Of a DNA stretch of 64,000 bases, positions 1 to 13,306 are shown in pieces (position 1 is the first letter of the stretch; each line of letters begins with the position of its first letter). Under the pieces are notes generated by a model that was not told where the DNA came from, ran no database searches, and saw only the letters and a program-made list of their open reading frames with translations. The stretch is from NCBI GenBank assembly GCA_934045905.1, contig OW203766.1:14502309-14566308 (forward strand), given 5' to 3'. This DNA comes from Leuctra nigra. Lineage: Eukaryota > Arthropoda > Insecta > Plecoptera > Leuctridae. Position numbers and translations under genes: made by a program.

Positions 1-660
1 TACACCCCTTTTAAAACCTATCTTGATCTGATGATGATGATGATGATGATGATATCAGGAAACACCGCAATCACCGCCACAGCCTAAACGGCTGAGCCGA
101 TCGATCTGAAATTTTCACCACATGTGCACTTTTGGCGTCTGAGGTGCCTTTTTATAAAACCAACAGGAAGCCGCCATTTTGAAACCGGAAGTGACGTATT
201 ATCTCGAAAACAGCTAGACCGTTAGGAATTAAACCAGCGCCAAATGATTCAGACGGTCATCTATATGGAATATCAATAGTTAAAGTAGAGATGTACTATT
301 ACCGAAACCGGAAATGACGTCATGAAAATGAAGAACTAGATTTAAATGACCTCTTACTACAATAACTACATATTCAGAAGGCTTATAATGATACATAACA
401 TTTATAGAAATAAATTCTATGTGGCAGTAATTTTAGTCGCCATTTTGAAAACCGGAAGTGATACCATATCTCGAAAACGGCTGGACTGATTGTAACGAAG
501 CTTGCGCAATTCTTCATGGAATATCACTTTAAGCTTAGGTATATTGAGCACCAAACACAATTTTTCGTATTAACCAATTCGGAAATGGCGTATTTTTTAA
601 AAGTAATTGGTCATTGTTGCTCCGATGTGTGTTACAAGTTGTGTAAATAAACTAAAAAAA
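1..660. repeat. Dispersed repeat with CCGGAAGTGACGT blocks
   Basis: (GAT)n at 28-53, then CCACAGCCTAAACGGCTGAG, also found at 38681. Internal blocks ACCGGAAGTGA / CCGGAAATGACGTC recur three or four times together with ATCTCGAAAAC. No gene seen. Confidence 0.5.
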
Positions 661-672
661 TAAGTGATATCC

Positions 673-1063
673 CCATAAAAAACACTCCGTGTAAAAATAC
701 CCGCCAAGTCTCTTCAACTATAAAAAAAATAGAAGAAATCTAAAAATTCAACACTGAAAAGAAGTGATATCAAAAAATGAGCCAAGTCAAAACTTAATTT
801 TAAAAACCAAAATATACTTGGCGCATCGTTTTTAAGGGCATTATAGGTATATTATATATATTTAGGTACATTTAATTTTTGGCATATGCTTCTATACTAT
901 TTATATACACGATGCGCCAAGTATATTTTGGTTTTTAAAATTAAGTTTTGACTTGGCTCATTTTTTGATATCACTTCTTTTCAGTGTTGAATTTTTAGAT
1001 TTCTTCTATTTTTTATAGTTGAAGAGACTTGGCGGGTATTTTTACACGGAGTGTTTTTTATGG
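673..1063. mobile_element. Palindromic MITE family P, copy 1 (391 bp)
   Basis: Near-perfect inverted arms of about 165 bp. CCATAAAAAACACTCCGTG..CCGCCAAG at the left mirrors CTTGGCGGG..ATGG at the right, around an AT-rich centre near 868. Inner pairs include ACTTGGCGCATCG/CGATGCGCCAAGT. Confidence 0.85.
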
Positions 1064-1570
1064 TTTATACCTACTCCACTTTACTGGAAATCTGAAAAAT
1101 CTATGGTCAAGGTCTTTCATGCCTTTCGATTATGCCTATTTATACTTAATAGACGCAAGAAAAGTACTCCTGAGAGAAACTGATCTGGAAGTACACCCAC
1201 TTTCCATCATCAAGTGAGAATAATCATGAAACATCGAATTACAAGAGTCGCCTGCATTGAGTTGATTTAATAACAACCTCACAAGTAGTTGTTCACACTT
1301 CCTGTTGTCAGACGTGTGATTAGCATTCACACGTTGCAGTAATAATCTCCCTAACACTGGCCTTGCATGGAAGTCCACATGCGGAGTATCTGCGTGCATT
1401 GGTGAGCTTGTTCAGCGCGTCTCTGGGATAAGCCATGTGAAACCCGATTTACATAGGCCCTTCAGTCGACCGATCTGTCGATCATTTATTTAAAACATTT
1501 TTTTATTATTATTATTGACTAGGTAGTAGAAAACATTGCTTTACTAATACTACTCGATTTTTTAATTGAA

Positions 1571-1894
1571 AGCATAAAAAAATATAAGAAATCTAAAACT
1601 TCAGCACAAAAAAGTAGTGATATAAAAAAATTGGCCAAGATTTTTTTTTTCAAAAAATACTTGGCGCATCGTTTTTTGGGGCATGATAGATATATTATAT
1701 GTATAGATGAGTATATTTGATTTCCGGCCTACTCTATACTATTTATATGCACGATGCGCCAAGTATTTTGGGAAAAATTTTGACTTAGCCAATTTTATGA
1801 TATCACTACTTTTCAGTGCTGAAGTTTTAGATTTGTAATATTTTTTTAGTTGAAGAGACTTGGCTGGTATTTTTACACGGGGTGTTTTTTATGG
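1571..1894. mobile_element. Palindromic MITE family P, copy 2 (5'-truncated)
   Basis: It shares TACTTGGCGCATCG / CGATGCGCCAAGTA and the right end CGGGGTGTTTTTTATGG with copy 1. The left terminus is missing or decayed. Confidence 0.78.
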
Positions 1895-4800
1895 GGTAAT
1901 ATTTACTCACAAAAAAATTGATTTACGAGTCCCAATAGGTTTTATCTGTGGTCTATACAAAAGTATTATAAATTGTTAATATTTTAACAAATTATTATTA
2001 ATATTGAATCTTACAAAAGGACTACACACGAGACTACATTACATGTTATTACAAAATGCATGTTAGACATAATTGATAGAATATTATTTCTAAAATACTC
2101 AATTAGATTATCTTTACCTAATTCTTAACATATTTGATGATAATATAATATGACAGACATGTTCTTTTCCAAAAGCAATGTTTCAAAGTGGGCAAGTGAG
2201 TGTTCTCCTAAAATACTTATTAGATAACATACTAATAAACGAAAGAGTGAAATCATTCAATCATTTGACCTTCCTTTATATATTAAATTATTTCGAATTA
2301 CTGTGTGTAAAGATAGTAATTTGTGTTGCTAGTGTAATTCTGCCTTACTCTAATTATATGTTGATCGCACTGTTGGCATTCCATTGATAATAATTGTGTG
2401 AATTGACTTCGATTCATTATTAACAGGAAGCCGTATACGGTTCTAACAAGCTCGTTTTTATTTTGAATTATTGTCATTTGATTTGATTTTTTTCCCATCG
2501 CAATGGAAGTGAGAATAACCGGAACGCAAATAAAAATTAGAATGCTTAGTAAACGGCAATCTTGTTTTGCTTTGAGTGTTCTAATTTACCACTTTAATAA
2601 CTTTTAAATTACATTTTTTCCTCCCCAGCAAATTCAGAGTTTATTATCAAGGGTGTACAAAGTCGAAGAAGTTCTAGAAATATGACGTGAATTCGGATAG
2701 GGCATAAAATGCCGAAGGTAATTTACCTACCAATTACGATTTATATGAAACTAAAAGAACAAAAATGAAAAAGATTAAAGTTTAATTCAATATTCTATTG
2801 ATGTTTGTTAAATTTTGATCTTCATGTAATTACCGTTTTGATTCAAAATTTGATGGTGTAAAAATTGACTTTTACAAATTTTGATTTTAACTGAACTATC
2901 TATATAGTTACATTAAATAAGAGGAAAGAAAATCATACTTTCAATATACAACAAGAAATTTCTTCAATCAGAAAATGTTAATAAATTGAAATGATAATTA
3001 GTTAATTACACATATTTTTATTTCTCGTAAAAGCTCCAACAGATTTGGCACATTATCTTGCCTCGATTGTAAACGAATCATTCTTAAATCTCTCACTCTG
3101 GTCACCCTTGATTACGCCCTAACCAATCTATTTGACGTCGTTTTTTTCCCTAATCCACGATTGGTCCGCTCACTCCCTTGACAGATGAGCGCAATGATTG
3201 CCAACCATACAAAACTAATCAACTCATTCCCGAATATTATTCCGTATCAGCAGAAAGAAATTACATTTTTCCCTCCTTTCCAAAATCAGCATCACAAAAT
3301 TCCCATTATAAAATAATACATTTGGATTCGAAGGTAATTTAAAAATGTCCTCGTGGATTGGGAGAGCTGTTCCGACATCACAGGAACTGATTGGCTTCCG
3401 TTTGCAATTACATTCAGATCATGTGATCGTGTGTTTTCATGGAAATGAAAGAAAATGATGACATCATCAAGTTCATAGATTGGATTTGACAGATAAAATG
3501 TTGGAAAATTGAGCGTTGAAATCCACCCACTCGCGACCGCAAAACTCCAACAATGTGATGATGCGTTTACCAGAGTCATATGAAGAGAATGTTTGAATAT
3601 TCATGAGGGGGATGGGGGAGGGTCGACCCCCAATTGCAATCCCATCTAATATTCATATCTAAGTATCAGTTACAAAGAAAGTTTAGAAGGGTGCAACCAT
3701 GTGCAACAATACAGAAAGAGTTGCAGATTTCAGAAACAAACAAAAAATTGTAGACCAAATGACCTTTCAACGTTTATTTTTAAATTATTTATAACATTTT
3801 TTTCTGAATACATCATTATATTATTATTTCATGCTGTTGTGTATTTTAAAAAATTATTAATAAACAAATAAATAAAAATAAACCTTGAATAATGAACAGA
3901 CGTTATTTTTTCAAAGTTTAATTACTTAAACATGATTAAAAGTCATGTATTTTCTTCTAACACTGATTTTCCCACATTTCCAAGTGGTTCGATCATTTCC
4001 ACTTCATCGAGAGAAAAACTGTGACAGTTACACATTATTCCTCTGCACCAGGTTGTAGAATCATGCGTCATTAACAAAACAACACTTGTTTCATAAGCGT
4101 TTGATATTAATGAAAATTTAAGAAAGATTTTCACAAAAACACATGACTAAATAAATCCTCAAAGAAGTGAAGGTAGCATCACACATCCGCCTGTTCCCTG
4201 GATTTATAACCTTCCTTTCCATTGTCTTTCAACACACATCCCCCTCCCTCCCCCTCCCCCACACATCCTTACACCTTCGCACTCATCCAGAACTCTTTTG
4301 TCTCAGCAAAAGCAAGCTAATTTTAATAATAATTATTATTATCATAGCTACAAAAAGCGCGCCAAATTCTTTCCTCTGCGAGTTTCCTTTTCCTCCACGA
4401 GAACACACATCGTTATCTTTACAATTACATGGCTGCAGGGCTGTCCAAAACACGACATAGCATTCGTGGATATTCCAGCATTTTACGATGTGTTGACTTA
4501 AGCTCACAACTACCTATACTTGTCTTGACCTATACAAAAAAATCATATTTGACAAATATTTCATTATTTGTAATCTACAAAATAGAAATAAGTGCAAGAT
4601 TATGACCAACACCTACTTACAAAAATGTGGTTGGCCAACAATCATGAAATGTACGTATTTAAACATGTATGGCAGTTGTATAGTACACCCTATACACACT
4701 TTTCGGAACGTATAATATTTTTCTTCTTCACTAAAACCTTATTTTTGTTCTAATGCGGAGCGTATAATTTGACGATAACATTAAAGTTTATTAAATTTGT

Positions 4801-6106
4801 ACGGTTCGATCCTCTAAATATTACTTATAAATGAGAGTTAAAAAAACCGTAAAGACTTTTCAAACTTAAAAATATGAAGGTATACCAAATAACCTAAAGT
4901 CAAATAAAATTACAAATCTTACAAAAATTTTAAAATAACATTTCAGGCAAAACAATAAAAAATGTTTAAATTAGAACACATGAATGTTGTAATTCCTATA
5001 AGGGGATATTTTTTTCTTACCAAGTCTTGTTCATACTTTTGCTTCTTTGGTAAACCCTGTGCATTAACTGCTGTGAACGCTATATGTATAATAAAATTCC
5101 ATTTCTTCTCGAGCGGCTCAGTGCATGCACGGGCCCATTTACCCAGAGGAGGTTTTTGCAAATTATAAGAAAACGGAAAGGGTAAAGCGATGTACATATA
5201 TATATATATATACAACACACGCCTTTAGGAAGCAGTTTACATCTCGTTATACTGCCTTATATCTCGCACACGCTCCATGGGCGCATGGGCAGAAACCCGC
5301 CCGGGGCAATAGCGCCCATTTCCCTTCTTTCCGTCTGCATTGTGCACAGCGTACTTGTATACCCCCTCCTTGTTAATTCAATCACTCCAGCTCGTGCTCT
5401 TAAATGATTTATACATTTCGTCCAGCGCAGATGGCGCGAGGATTGACACGAAGGGTGGCGAAATATCTGCATTTTATTTGGGGTGGCGATTTAAATGATA
5501 GTTAACATTCATTAGAATAGAGTTTTGGGATAATTTTATAGAATAAAAAATGAAGAGGCAATGAGAGGATTAAAATGTTTAAAATTTTTAGCGGTGCGAT
5601 TCCCGTATAAAGGGAACAGATTTTTTTGAGAGTATATCATAAATCTAACCCTAATTAATTGGATGTAATTTAGGCAGATTAGGAATTTTGACCGTGTTAT
5701 AATAAGCACGTGCAGATACCGTGCGGTATATGCTTTGCGCTAACAAGGTGGTTTTTTATTCTGAAATTTTCATCCACATAATTATTAAAAAGGTAAAATG
5801 ATTATCGAGCGATTCCTTGATACCTATATTACACAATACCGACTAAGTAGACAATAAACCGACGGTTCACTCCTAATTTGACTGCCCGTATTGTCTGTGT
5901 CATGCAGATTTATTTTTATCGGATTGGTAGTGAGACATCATTGACATTGTTTTCTATACAAAATTCAAATCTATTTTAGAAGTGTTCAGTGAACTTTAAT
6001 TTTACTTTCTAAGACTTATAGGAATGTAAAGCAAATAGGTACTACAAATATAATACTGGAGCTGTTTTTGATTCACCCTGTTTTGGCTACTTGTTCTTAC
6101 AGTGTA
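1895..6106. other. No gene recognised
   Basis: AT-rich. There is a short (TA)n at 5197-5214, a C/T-rich stretch at 4230-4260 and a mildly CpG-rich patch at 5250-5470. Open frames here are short and lack splice context or domain features. Confidence 0.5.
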
Positions 6107-6286
6107 TAGGATGGAAGGTGGGAAGGAGGTGGTCGTGGCCTATTAGAAGGGTACCTTCCCAGCATTTGCCTGTCGACTGAGGGAATACCACGGAAAAAAC
6201 CAATCAGGAAGGGCGGCCGCGGGAATCGAACCCGGGCCTCCGGAATACAAGTTCAGAGCGTTACCACTCAGCCAACCTGTTCCGTC
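6107..6286 (-). mobile_element. tRNA-derived SINE (SINE type 2), near full length
   Basis: On the minus strand, TTGGCTGAGTGGTAACGC (A-box) and GGGTTCGATTCCC (B-box) form the head. The body follows: CAGTCGACAGGCAAATGCTG, GGAAGGTACC, GGCCACGACCACCTCCTTCC. Confidence 0.78.
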
Positions 6287-7387
6287 GTAAAACAATTACA
6301 AACTATAATTATTAATATGAACTTATAAAAAGGGTCAAATAGTGGATAATTGTGGCCCATGGAATTACAAATTACCTGCAACACAAACTTCACGGTAATA
6401 GGTACACGTGCACACAAGTTAAAGTAAATAACATCGGAATTTAAATCAAGTATCACGATAATTTCCCATCTCCAGACAAAAACCATCGCCATCACCTCAA
6501 TCACCCAGCCTCTGTTCTAATTCATCTCCACATAGTTTCACACCTCTAGTGATGAATCTTCGGAGGCCCAAGTTCACGGCCGTCTTAATACCCAGCACAG
6601 GAGCACACACCATCACTTAATCAAGAGAGAGAAGCAAGCTCGTCGCCACTACAAGGCGGCAAGAGAGACAAAGACTAACCCCTACTGATTGCCAGTAGCT
6701 ATTCCTATTAAGACGCCATTGTTCGTTTGATTGCCTTAGTCTTAATATTGTAATAGTCTTTTATAGATAATGAAGTTTAATATGGTTTACGGTGGAGGTG
6801 AACAATGTGTGTCGATATTGTGTGGTATGTTTCGAGCATATGGTTGATGTATGAGGGACATACAATGATTACAAATACAATGCATGAACAGGATGTAAGG
6901 TGGGATGGATTATGCGGTGAAACACGATTCTTACATTTGTTCAGAAAGAGTTTGAGAATGTTTGGAGCACGGCACCACCACTTGATATTTAGTTTAATTG
7001 AAAATGTTTCAAGTTGAAAATGAAAGGTGAGGACATCCAGGACCTAACTATAATTATCAATTATTATAAAATTATTCCAGAATTGATATCTAAAACTGTA
7101 AAATCTTTACAATAAAACTATTTCTACCTATACGCGTGGACATATATTTAGTACATTTTACTAAATTACATTTTATTTAGTAGAATACTGGGCACTCTAA
7201 ATTGACATTTTATTTAGTAAATTTAACATTGTATTGCCATTTATTATTATTATTATTATATAGATGTGCAAAAAGAGTTAGCATTAAACAGTGGACTTAG
7301 TTATTTTCGTTCAATAATAAGTCTTAAGTATTTTTGGCAATTATGCTGTGGATGAAGAATGCTTATTGGAAGATAATGATGAAGACG

Positions 7388-7540
7388 AAGAAGGGGACGG
7401 AGGAGGCGGTCGTGACCTAAAGTATAGGCACTCTTCCAGCATCCTCTTGACTGAGGAAAATCATGAAGGTATCTTCAGTCAGGAAGGTCGGCCAAGCGAA
7501 TCGAACCCGGACCTCCGGAGTGCAAGACCACATCCAGAAG
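7388..7540 (-). mobile_element. SINE type 2 copy
   Basis: The minus strand has GGTTCGATTCGC (B-box), CTCAGTCAAGAGGATGCTGG and CACGACCGCCTCC. The A-box end is worn. Confidence 0.65.
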
Positions 7541-7654
7541 TTACAGAATATAGCATATATTTTAAAATGTTAGGTTGCAACAGCGTTCGACCCTGCTGCT
7601 TGTTGCATCACTTCTTTGGATTCGAGGGAGTCGAAATGGGTGGACGAAATTAAG

Positions 7655-8000
7655 ACGGCTGAGTAGTGAGCGTGGCCTTGAAGAGTTTTCAAATCGATAT
7701 TTATCAATATCTTTTACCAATGTAATAATTAATAAAATAAGGCTTTGTACGAGTCTTTAGAACTGTTCATTGAAAGTTATTTTATAGTTTGGAATGGGTC
7801 ATTAGTTTTATTTCGTCCTACAGACGTTTAGTCATATTTTTTTTACTAATTTTTAGGCACTAAACGTCTGTAGGTATCACCTTAGGTATCACAAAATAAA
7901 ATAAAACATTCCAAGCTATGCAATTATTTTCATTGAACTGCTCTAAAGACTCGTACAAAGCCTTATTTTATTAACAATTACTTAATTGACATTTTAATCA
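7655..8000. mobile_element. Palindromic element family R, copy 2 (partial)
   Basis: It shares AGTGAGCGTGGCCTTGAAGAG and TTTTATCAATATCTTTT-type blocks with copy 1. ACTAAACGTCTGTAGG pairs with the left-arm CCTACAGACGTTTAGT. The right arm stops early, at about 8000. Confidence 0.7.
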
Positions 8001-10211
8001 TGATGTGACAAATGAAAAACTTATGATTCATACTACTTTTTTCTTTGTTAATTAACTTAATAATCGCAACGTTTTTTTTAATATTTTCTTTTCCTGCTTA
8101 AAAAAATGTGTCAAGTACCTACCAACCAACAACCATCACACATTCATATACACATTCATATAAATCATTTTAAAATAGACATCAATTGGACACGAAGCAA
8201 AAAATAAATAAAATAAGAATGATCATAACCTTATATAAGATATCGCCACTTATGGAACATTTTATAATTCTCAATATTGTTATATTATTTGGTAATTACT
8301 GCCCTTGCAGGCTATAGGTTGAGATCAAAACGCGTCATTCAAGCATTTTCCTCTCCTCTTCCAAAACCAAGAAGCTCAAATCCACTGACTTCTAATCGTT
8401 AAAAAGTAATGATTGAACATTAGAAGCGATGTCGCTTCTTACAGATGTCGGCATATTCGTCCGATCATCAAAGAACGAATCGATCGATCATCGGTCGGAG
8501 ACTTTAGCACCTCCGCCCGTTGCCTAGCAACCGAACCAGAGACTTAATTAAAACAACTTAAGAAAAACTCTGAGATGCGTTGTACTCATTAGCAGCAAAT
8601 AGCTACTGATTACTGCCCAGTTAATGATGAGGCACGCCCCTCAGCACATCCCAGCGAGTACAGAGTTATTGGAGAAATAAATCATATTTCAGCCGGCTGT
8701 TTGGAGGAAAACGAATGGAATGCTAAGGAAATGTGAAAGTGTGGTAAATTTGCTGATATTTAGGAGTTGAAAAAATCTGATCTTTTCGTAATTTGTGCGC
8801 TGTACTTAAATGTGTATTAATCAAAAATATGAAATACTTTAGGTAAACTATAAATGCTTTATTTTTAATTTAATTTCTTCAGCTCTATAATAGGTAGACT
8901 AATTCCCAAATTGTCTGGTTGGCTTAACTTTCTTTATCGCTTAGTTTCCAGATCTAACTGTGTTTTGCAACAAAAACGAATATTTCTGGAGAATCAAAGC
9001 TATACTTAAAAAGTTTGAATTGGTTTTTAGGTCAGTCACTAGCAATTTTTGGTTGATCTTAACTTTGTTCTGCTCGTGCGCAATGCAATTTTGGTACTAA
9101 TAAAGTGACTCTGCACATTGTGCAGAACCAATTGTTGATCAACCAAAAGTTGCTAGTCAAAATCGATCTTACCTACCCGAATAAACGTTTTCTGATGATT
9201 AATTATGTTTTTTTTTATAATAATATAATAATTATAATATATTATAATTTACTTGTTTTTGCTTTTGTGAGGGGGTGGTTTCATCTCATAAAATACTGAC
9301 TGATATAAAAAAATAGTACAATATACAGATATTGTCCAGTTCAATTAAAACTAAATTAACCAAATTAAGCATTATTCGGTTTTTGGCTTTGCCAGAAGGA
9401 ATGAATATGAGACGAATCGCCATGGGGGGCGTCTCAGCTCCAGAAACCTACATTTTCATATTTAAACCCATTTTCATACCTCTCAAGACGAATTAGTAGC
9501 TGTCTCACACGCCGAACCAGTAATTTCACACCAAAACCAGAATTAGAACATAACAAGGTGCCATAAAAATCAAATTTCAACCTGCCGCCAGATTAAAAAA
9601 GGTGATTTCAATTATAAAATTCTGAAGTGAAAAAAATTTAAAACAATGGGAGAGAGTAATATTTTATGAAATGAGCAAAAAACCGAGATCCCATCTGACG
9701 TGCAATATACTTAAACATGGCAAAATCTGTTTAAAAATCGCGCAAATCGGCAGTAAAATGCAGATGAGGTTTTCTTGTGGGCAGACGCTATGAGCAGGTG
9801 GAGGAAGATGGGTTAATTGAAGCCCCGGGCGGTACATTGCGCATGCGCGAGTATCCGGTGTATGTAACAATGTTGTGAATATCATCGACAACTGGCTGTA
9901 AACATGTAGACATGCGTAGATGGGTTTTATTAGCAGCAAGATCTTGATGCCGGTGCATTGACTTAGTGCACGCACATGGTGATGATGGCATTTGGATTAT
10001 TAAGTTATAATATTTTAATTTATTATATTTTCGTACTGTCAAACTAACTTCGAGTTTTTCATAGTGTTATAATAATACGACATACGAAAAATTATTTTAA
10101 AATGATTCATTCCAAATGCTTTTTACCCGTGTACATTGCCTTAGACGCCAAGGGTTTGATTACAAATCTATTAGAAAACATTACAATGTAAATTGATACC
10201 GTAGGTACCGT
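8001..10211. other. No gene recognised; one X-box-like site
   Basis: Mostly AT-rich. At 9009-9155, AATTTTTGGTTGATC mirrors GATCAACCAAAAGTT, suggesting a small worn inverted repeat. Nothing coding was identified. Confidence 0.45.
8519..8531. promoter_or_regulatory. X-box-like RFX binding site
   Basis: GTTGCCTAGCAAC matches the symmetric RFX X-box consensus perfectly. It stands in a locally CpG-rich stretch (8440-8560) with no recognised gene nearby. Confidence 0.4.
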
Positions 10212-10429
10212 ATAGGTACCGTTTTTAGTTCGGCCAAATGTACATACCTATTATTTTTACAATCAAAATAATGGACTACTTGTATTTTTTTATAGTCTAA
10301 TTATATTTTCAACCGAAGGTACCTTCGGTTGAAAATATAATTAGACTATAAAAAAATACAAGTAGTCCATTATTTTGATTGTAAAAATAATAGGTATGTA
10401 CATTTGGCCGAACTAAAAACGGTACCTAT
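10212..10429. repeat. Perfect spacerless palindrome, 2 x 109 bp
   Basis: The left arm 10212-10320 and right arm 10321-10429 are exact reverse complements by my reading. The centre is AACCGAAGGTACCTTCGGTT. The right arm overlaps or abuts a family-M MITE. Confidence 0.93.
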
Positions 10430-10612
10430 TCGAAAGAAACAGATTACCTGAAAACGATTTAATGGCATCAACCGATGAAGTCTAAGCTATCTCGTCATCT
10501 AACTGTAGTAGGTGAGCTCTGATATCATTGAAAATATCAAGGATTTATTGTCAAGGAATCTCAATCCGTTTCGTTCAAATACCGTTTTTAATTGTGTCAA
10601 GTAGGTTCGTAT
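10430..10612. mobile_element. MITE family M copy (next to the perfect palindrome)
   Basis: It contains TTCGAAAGAAACAGATT at the left and AATCCGTTTCGTTCAAATAC at the right, with the shared centre GTAGGTGAGCTCTGATATCA. Its left terminus merges with the palindrome arm. Confidence 0.7.
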
Positions 10613-10711
10613 ACCTTCGTTCATATAATCCATTAAATATTTCGAGATTCTCTAAATACCTATGTATAGGTAAGTATCGAATAATAATCTTTGAAATACT
10701 TACTAATCTGT

Positions 10712-10730
10712 CCCCCCCCCCCCCCCCCCC
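10712..10730 (+). repeat. Poly(C) tract (19) then (CA)n
   Basis: An uninterrupted C run followed by ACACACACA. Other long G/C runs lie at 12052-12067, 12292-12305, 16440-16453, 21982-21999, 42048-42062 and 61238-61257. Confidence 0.9.
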
Positions 10731-11470
10731 ACACACACATTAAAATGTATTCCTGAATTAGTCAAAATTACCTGATACATAAATATAAATATATCTTTAT
10801 GCAGCGTCAATGTTTACACCAATTTGTTATATAAAACTCTACGATTACAATTGACATGCAACATAATTCCAACAGCCGTTGAAAATCTCCCCGGAGAGCC
10901 TGAAAAACAATGGATTCTAATGTAAATGTGTAATTCCTGTGCAATCTGTCCACACGATCAGTGCAAGCAGGACACAAGTTAATTAATGCACGCTTTATTC
11001 ATCGAATAGCCAAGCAAAGCAAGCGTATAGCCAGCTGCTCTGTATGGCAGGTAGTCCCATGTGCTTTACACATCTCGTTTCAATAAAATGTTGAGCCATT
11101 TTTTTTATATGCAATACCGTTCTACCAGACTTGTTTTGGGTGTGAAATTCATAATAATTTCAAATTTATTAGAATTGTCGACAGGTGGACTTGGCTACTG
11201 GCTTTTGAGACCATTGTAAGGAGGTGTTATGTCTGCGGGGCTTGAGATTCATACAGCTTTATTACATAGTTATTTACTTTTATGCAATATTATATTAAAT
11301 ATTACAATGTTATACCGGTAAAACTTTATGATTTTAATTGAAATAATAATTTATCAAAATAAATTGGTATAAATTTTATCATGGTAAATATCACTTATAA
11401 GTTATAGCACTATAACGGATTTGTCAGAGTGGGACACCTTTTGTGAATCTTGATGTATTTGCAAGATCAG

Positions 11471-11688
11471 CAGCGCGATTGTGTAAGCTTCACTTGCGAG
11501 TTAGACGACCATCGTCTAATCTTGTCCATCGTCCATCTCCTAGATGCTGAGTGTGTAAATCACTTTAGAGAAGTAGTCCGTCTAACTCTGGCTAGAGGTG
11601 TAGTACTCCTCTAGCCAGATGGACGATGGACGAGATTAGACGAAGCTCGTAGACGAACTCGGAAGTGAAGCTTACACAATCGCGCTGC
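11471..11688. mobile_element. Palindromic MITE, 218 bp
   Basis: CAGCGCGATTGTGTAAGCTTC pairs with GAAGCTTACACAATCGCGCTG at the ends. GACGATGG/CCATCGTC and CTAGAGG/CCTCTAG pair inside. No frame or family beyond this was recognised. Confidence 0.75.
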
Positions 11689-11861
11689 AGTCCCGACTTT
11701 CCGAGTGAATTATCTCATTCTTTCTATTTTGTCAATAATTGTTTAAACAAAATACAGAAAACAAGAGCCAAGTGAAGCAAGCAAATCGAGTTTATGTTTC
11801 TTGAATAAATCTTGAAAGCAACTGAGCAATTTGGCTCAGGCTGTAATATTCTCACTCCTGA

Positions 11862-11993
11862 GTGACCGAAGTTTATTCCTATCTTCCCTCAATGTTAGGG
11901 AAGATACTGGGAAGGTTCCCTACTATAGGTCACGACCGCCTCCTTCCCACCGCCAATCCTAATATATCATTCATTATCATCATTATCATCGTG
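11862..11993 (+). mobile_element. SINE type 2 copy, 5'-truncated, with (ATC)n-like tail
   Basis: The body GGGAAGATACTGGGAAGGTT and GGTCACGACCGCCTCCTTCC is followed by CATTATCATCATTATCATC. The tRNA head is absent. Confidence 0.65.
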
Positions 11994-12305
11994 CGTCGCT
12001 TTGCAGAACAGTGCGTCGTTAACATCAGACGCGTAGGAACTCAACTTGCAAGGGGGGGGGGGGGGGGAGGAGGCAAAATTACAAACGAACTTAAGCTGGG
12101 GCTACGAATACAATGGAGGTCTGCACTGCGATCGCATAACTTTTCCCGACAAACGATCGACAACTCTTATGAGAGATTAGCATTGACTCGACTCTGTTGT
12201 CGATGGACTATGACGTGTCAATGTTATTCTCCCATAAGAGATGTCGATCGGCTGTTTACAAAAGTTATACGATCCCAGTGCAGGTCGGATGCCCCCCCCC
12301 CCCCC

Positions 12306-13062
12306 AGTAGTATGCTCCCCGGATTTTTTTGAATTTCAGGCATTCATTTGGTGTATTTCTACGCATATTTCATATTTTTATCTTGACATATTATAAATGT
12401 ATAAGAACATTGGGAGGAGAATTGAATAAGATGGGTGGGAATTCTCCCCCATTCCCCCACCCCTTCCTACGCGCCTGTTTAACATAACTAAAATAATACA
12501 AAAGCAAATATCAACTGCTACATCTTGGCGGTATTGTTTAAACTTAATTTTTTCCGAGTATGTATGAACAGAGATTCGCTTGGTGCTTACAAGTTATTTT
12601 CTTTTATTAATTCACTTATATTTCGAGTTCCAGAGAAACACTGCAATCACAGAGTTGCAGGAGAACATTGCAGGAAAGTGTCAATCAAACGTCACGATTT
12701 ACATGAACTCAAGTCAAAACTCAGAGAGGCTGGAATAAAATTAAATGTTTCAGTTTGTATAAAATCTACTTTCTTGTTCAGTTGGTTTTCGAACATGTTT
12801 CGGAAACTCACATGTCCTTTTATTCCAGGATGTGAAATAATTAAATTAAAAATTATATTTTGTAGCACGAATGCGTTGTTTTCTGACGAGTTTGTCGTGC
12901 ATTTCGTCATGTTTACAGTTAGTTTCTTGTAAGATTAAAATATTGATATTACTATGCTAGCATACAATCAATGCAAAATAAAAGTATTATAATTCACTCT
13001 TTTCTTTATCTCAGTAATCTTTTTAAAACAAATAAATATAGGTTCATGCAGTAACGATCAGG
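12306..13062. other. No gene recognised; one 135-codon open frame of doubtful value
   Basis: The 12525-12932 plus-strand frame is rich in F, C and K. It has no recognisable motif and no codon-composition contrast with its flanks, so I do not call it a gene. Confidence 0.4.
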
Positions 13063-13161
13063 GGCCCTATTCCATAACTTTAAAACTCCCGATTCTGCTT
13101 GAATCCGATTCGGTGCAATCAGCAGAATCGGAAATATTAAAGTTAGATAATAGACTCCCTG
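13063..13161. mobile_element. Short inverted-repeat element
   Basis: CAGGGGCCCTATTCCATAACTTTAA at the left mirrors TTAAAGTTAGATAATAGACTCCCTG at the right. CGATTCTGCT/AGCAGAATCG pair internally. Confidence 0.6.
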
Positions 13162-13242
13162 AAATATAATTTCAAACTGATTCAATTCCTGTCATTAACC
13201 TAAGTCGAAAGCAAATGCTGACAAGGTTTCCTTATAATATTC

Positions 13243-13306
13243 CACAACCGCCTCCTTCCATCCTGAATTATTCTTCATCATCATCACCTTATCATCATCA
13301 TACTAA
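13243..13306 (+). mobile_element. SINE type 2 fragment (3' end and tail)
   Basis: CCACAACCGCCTCCTTCCATCC then CTTCATCATCATCACC and further ATC triplets. Confidence 0.55.

Noticed and set aside
12525..12932. Plus-strand 135-codon open frame
   Set aside because: No recognisable domain, no composition contrast with neighbours, no splice partners.
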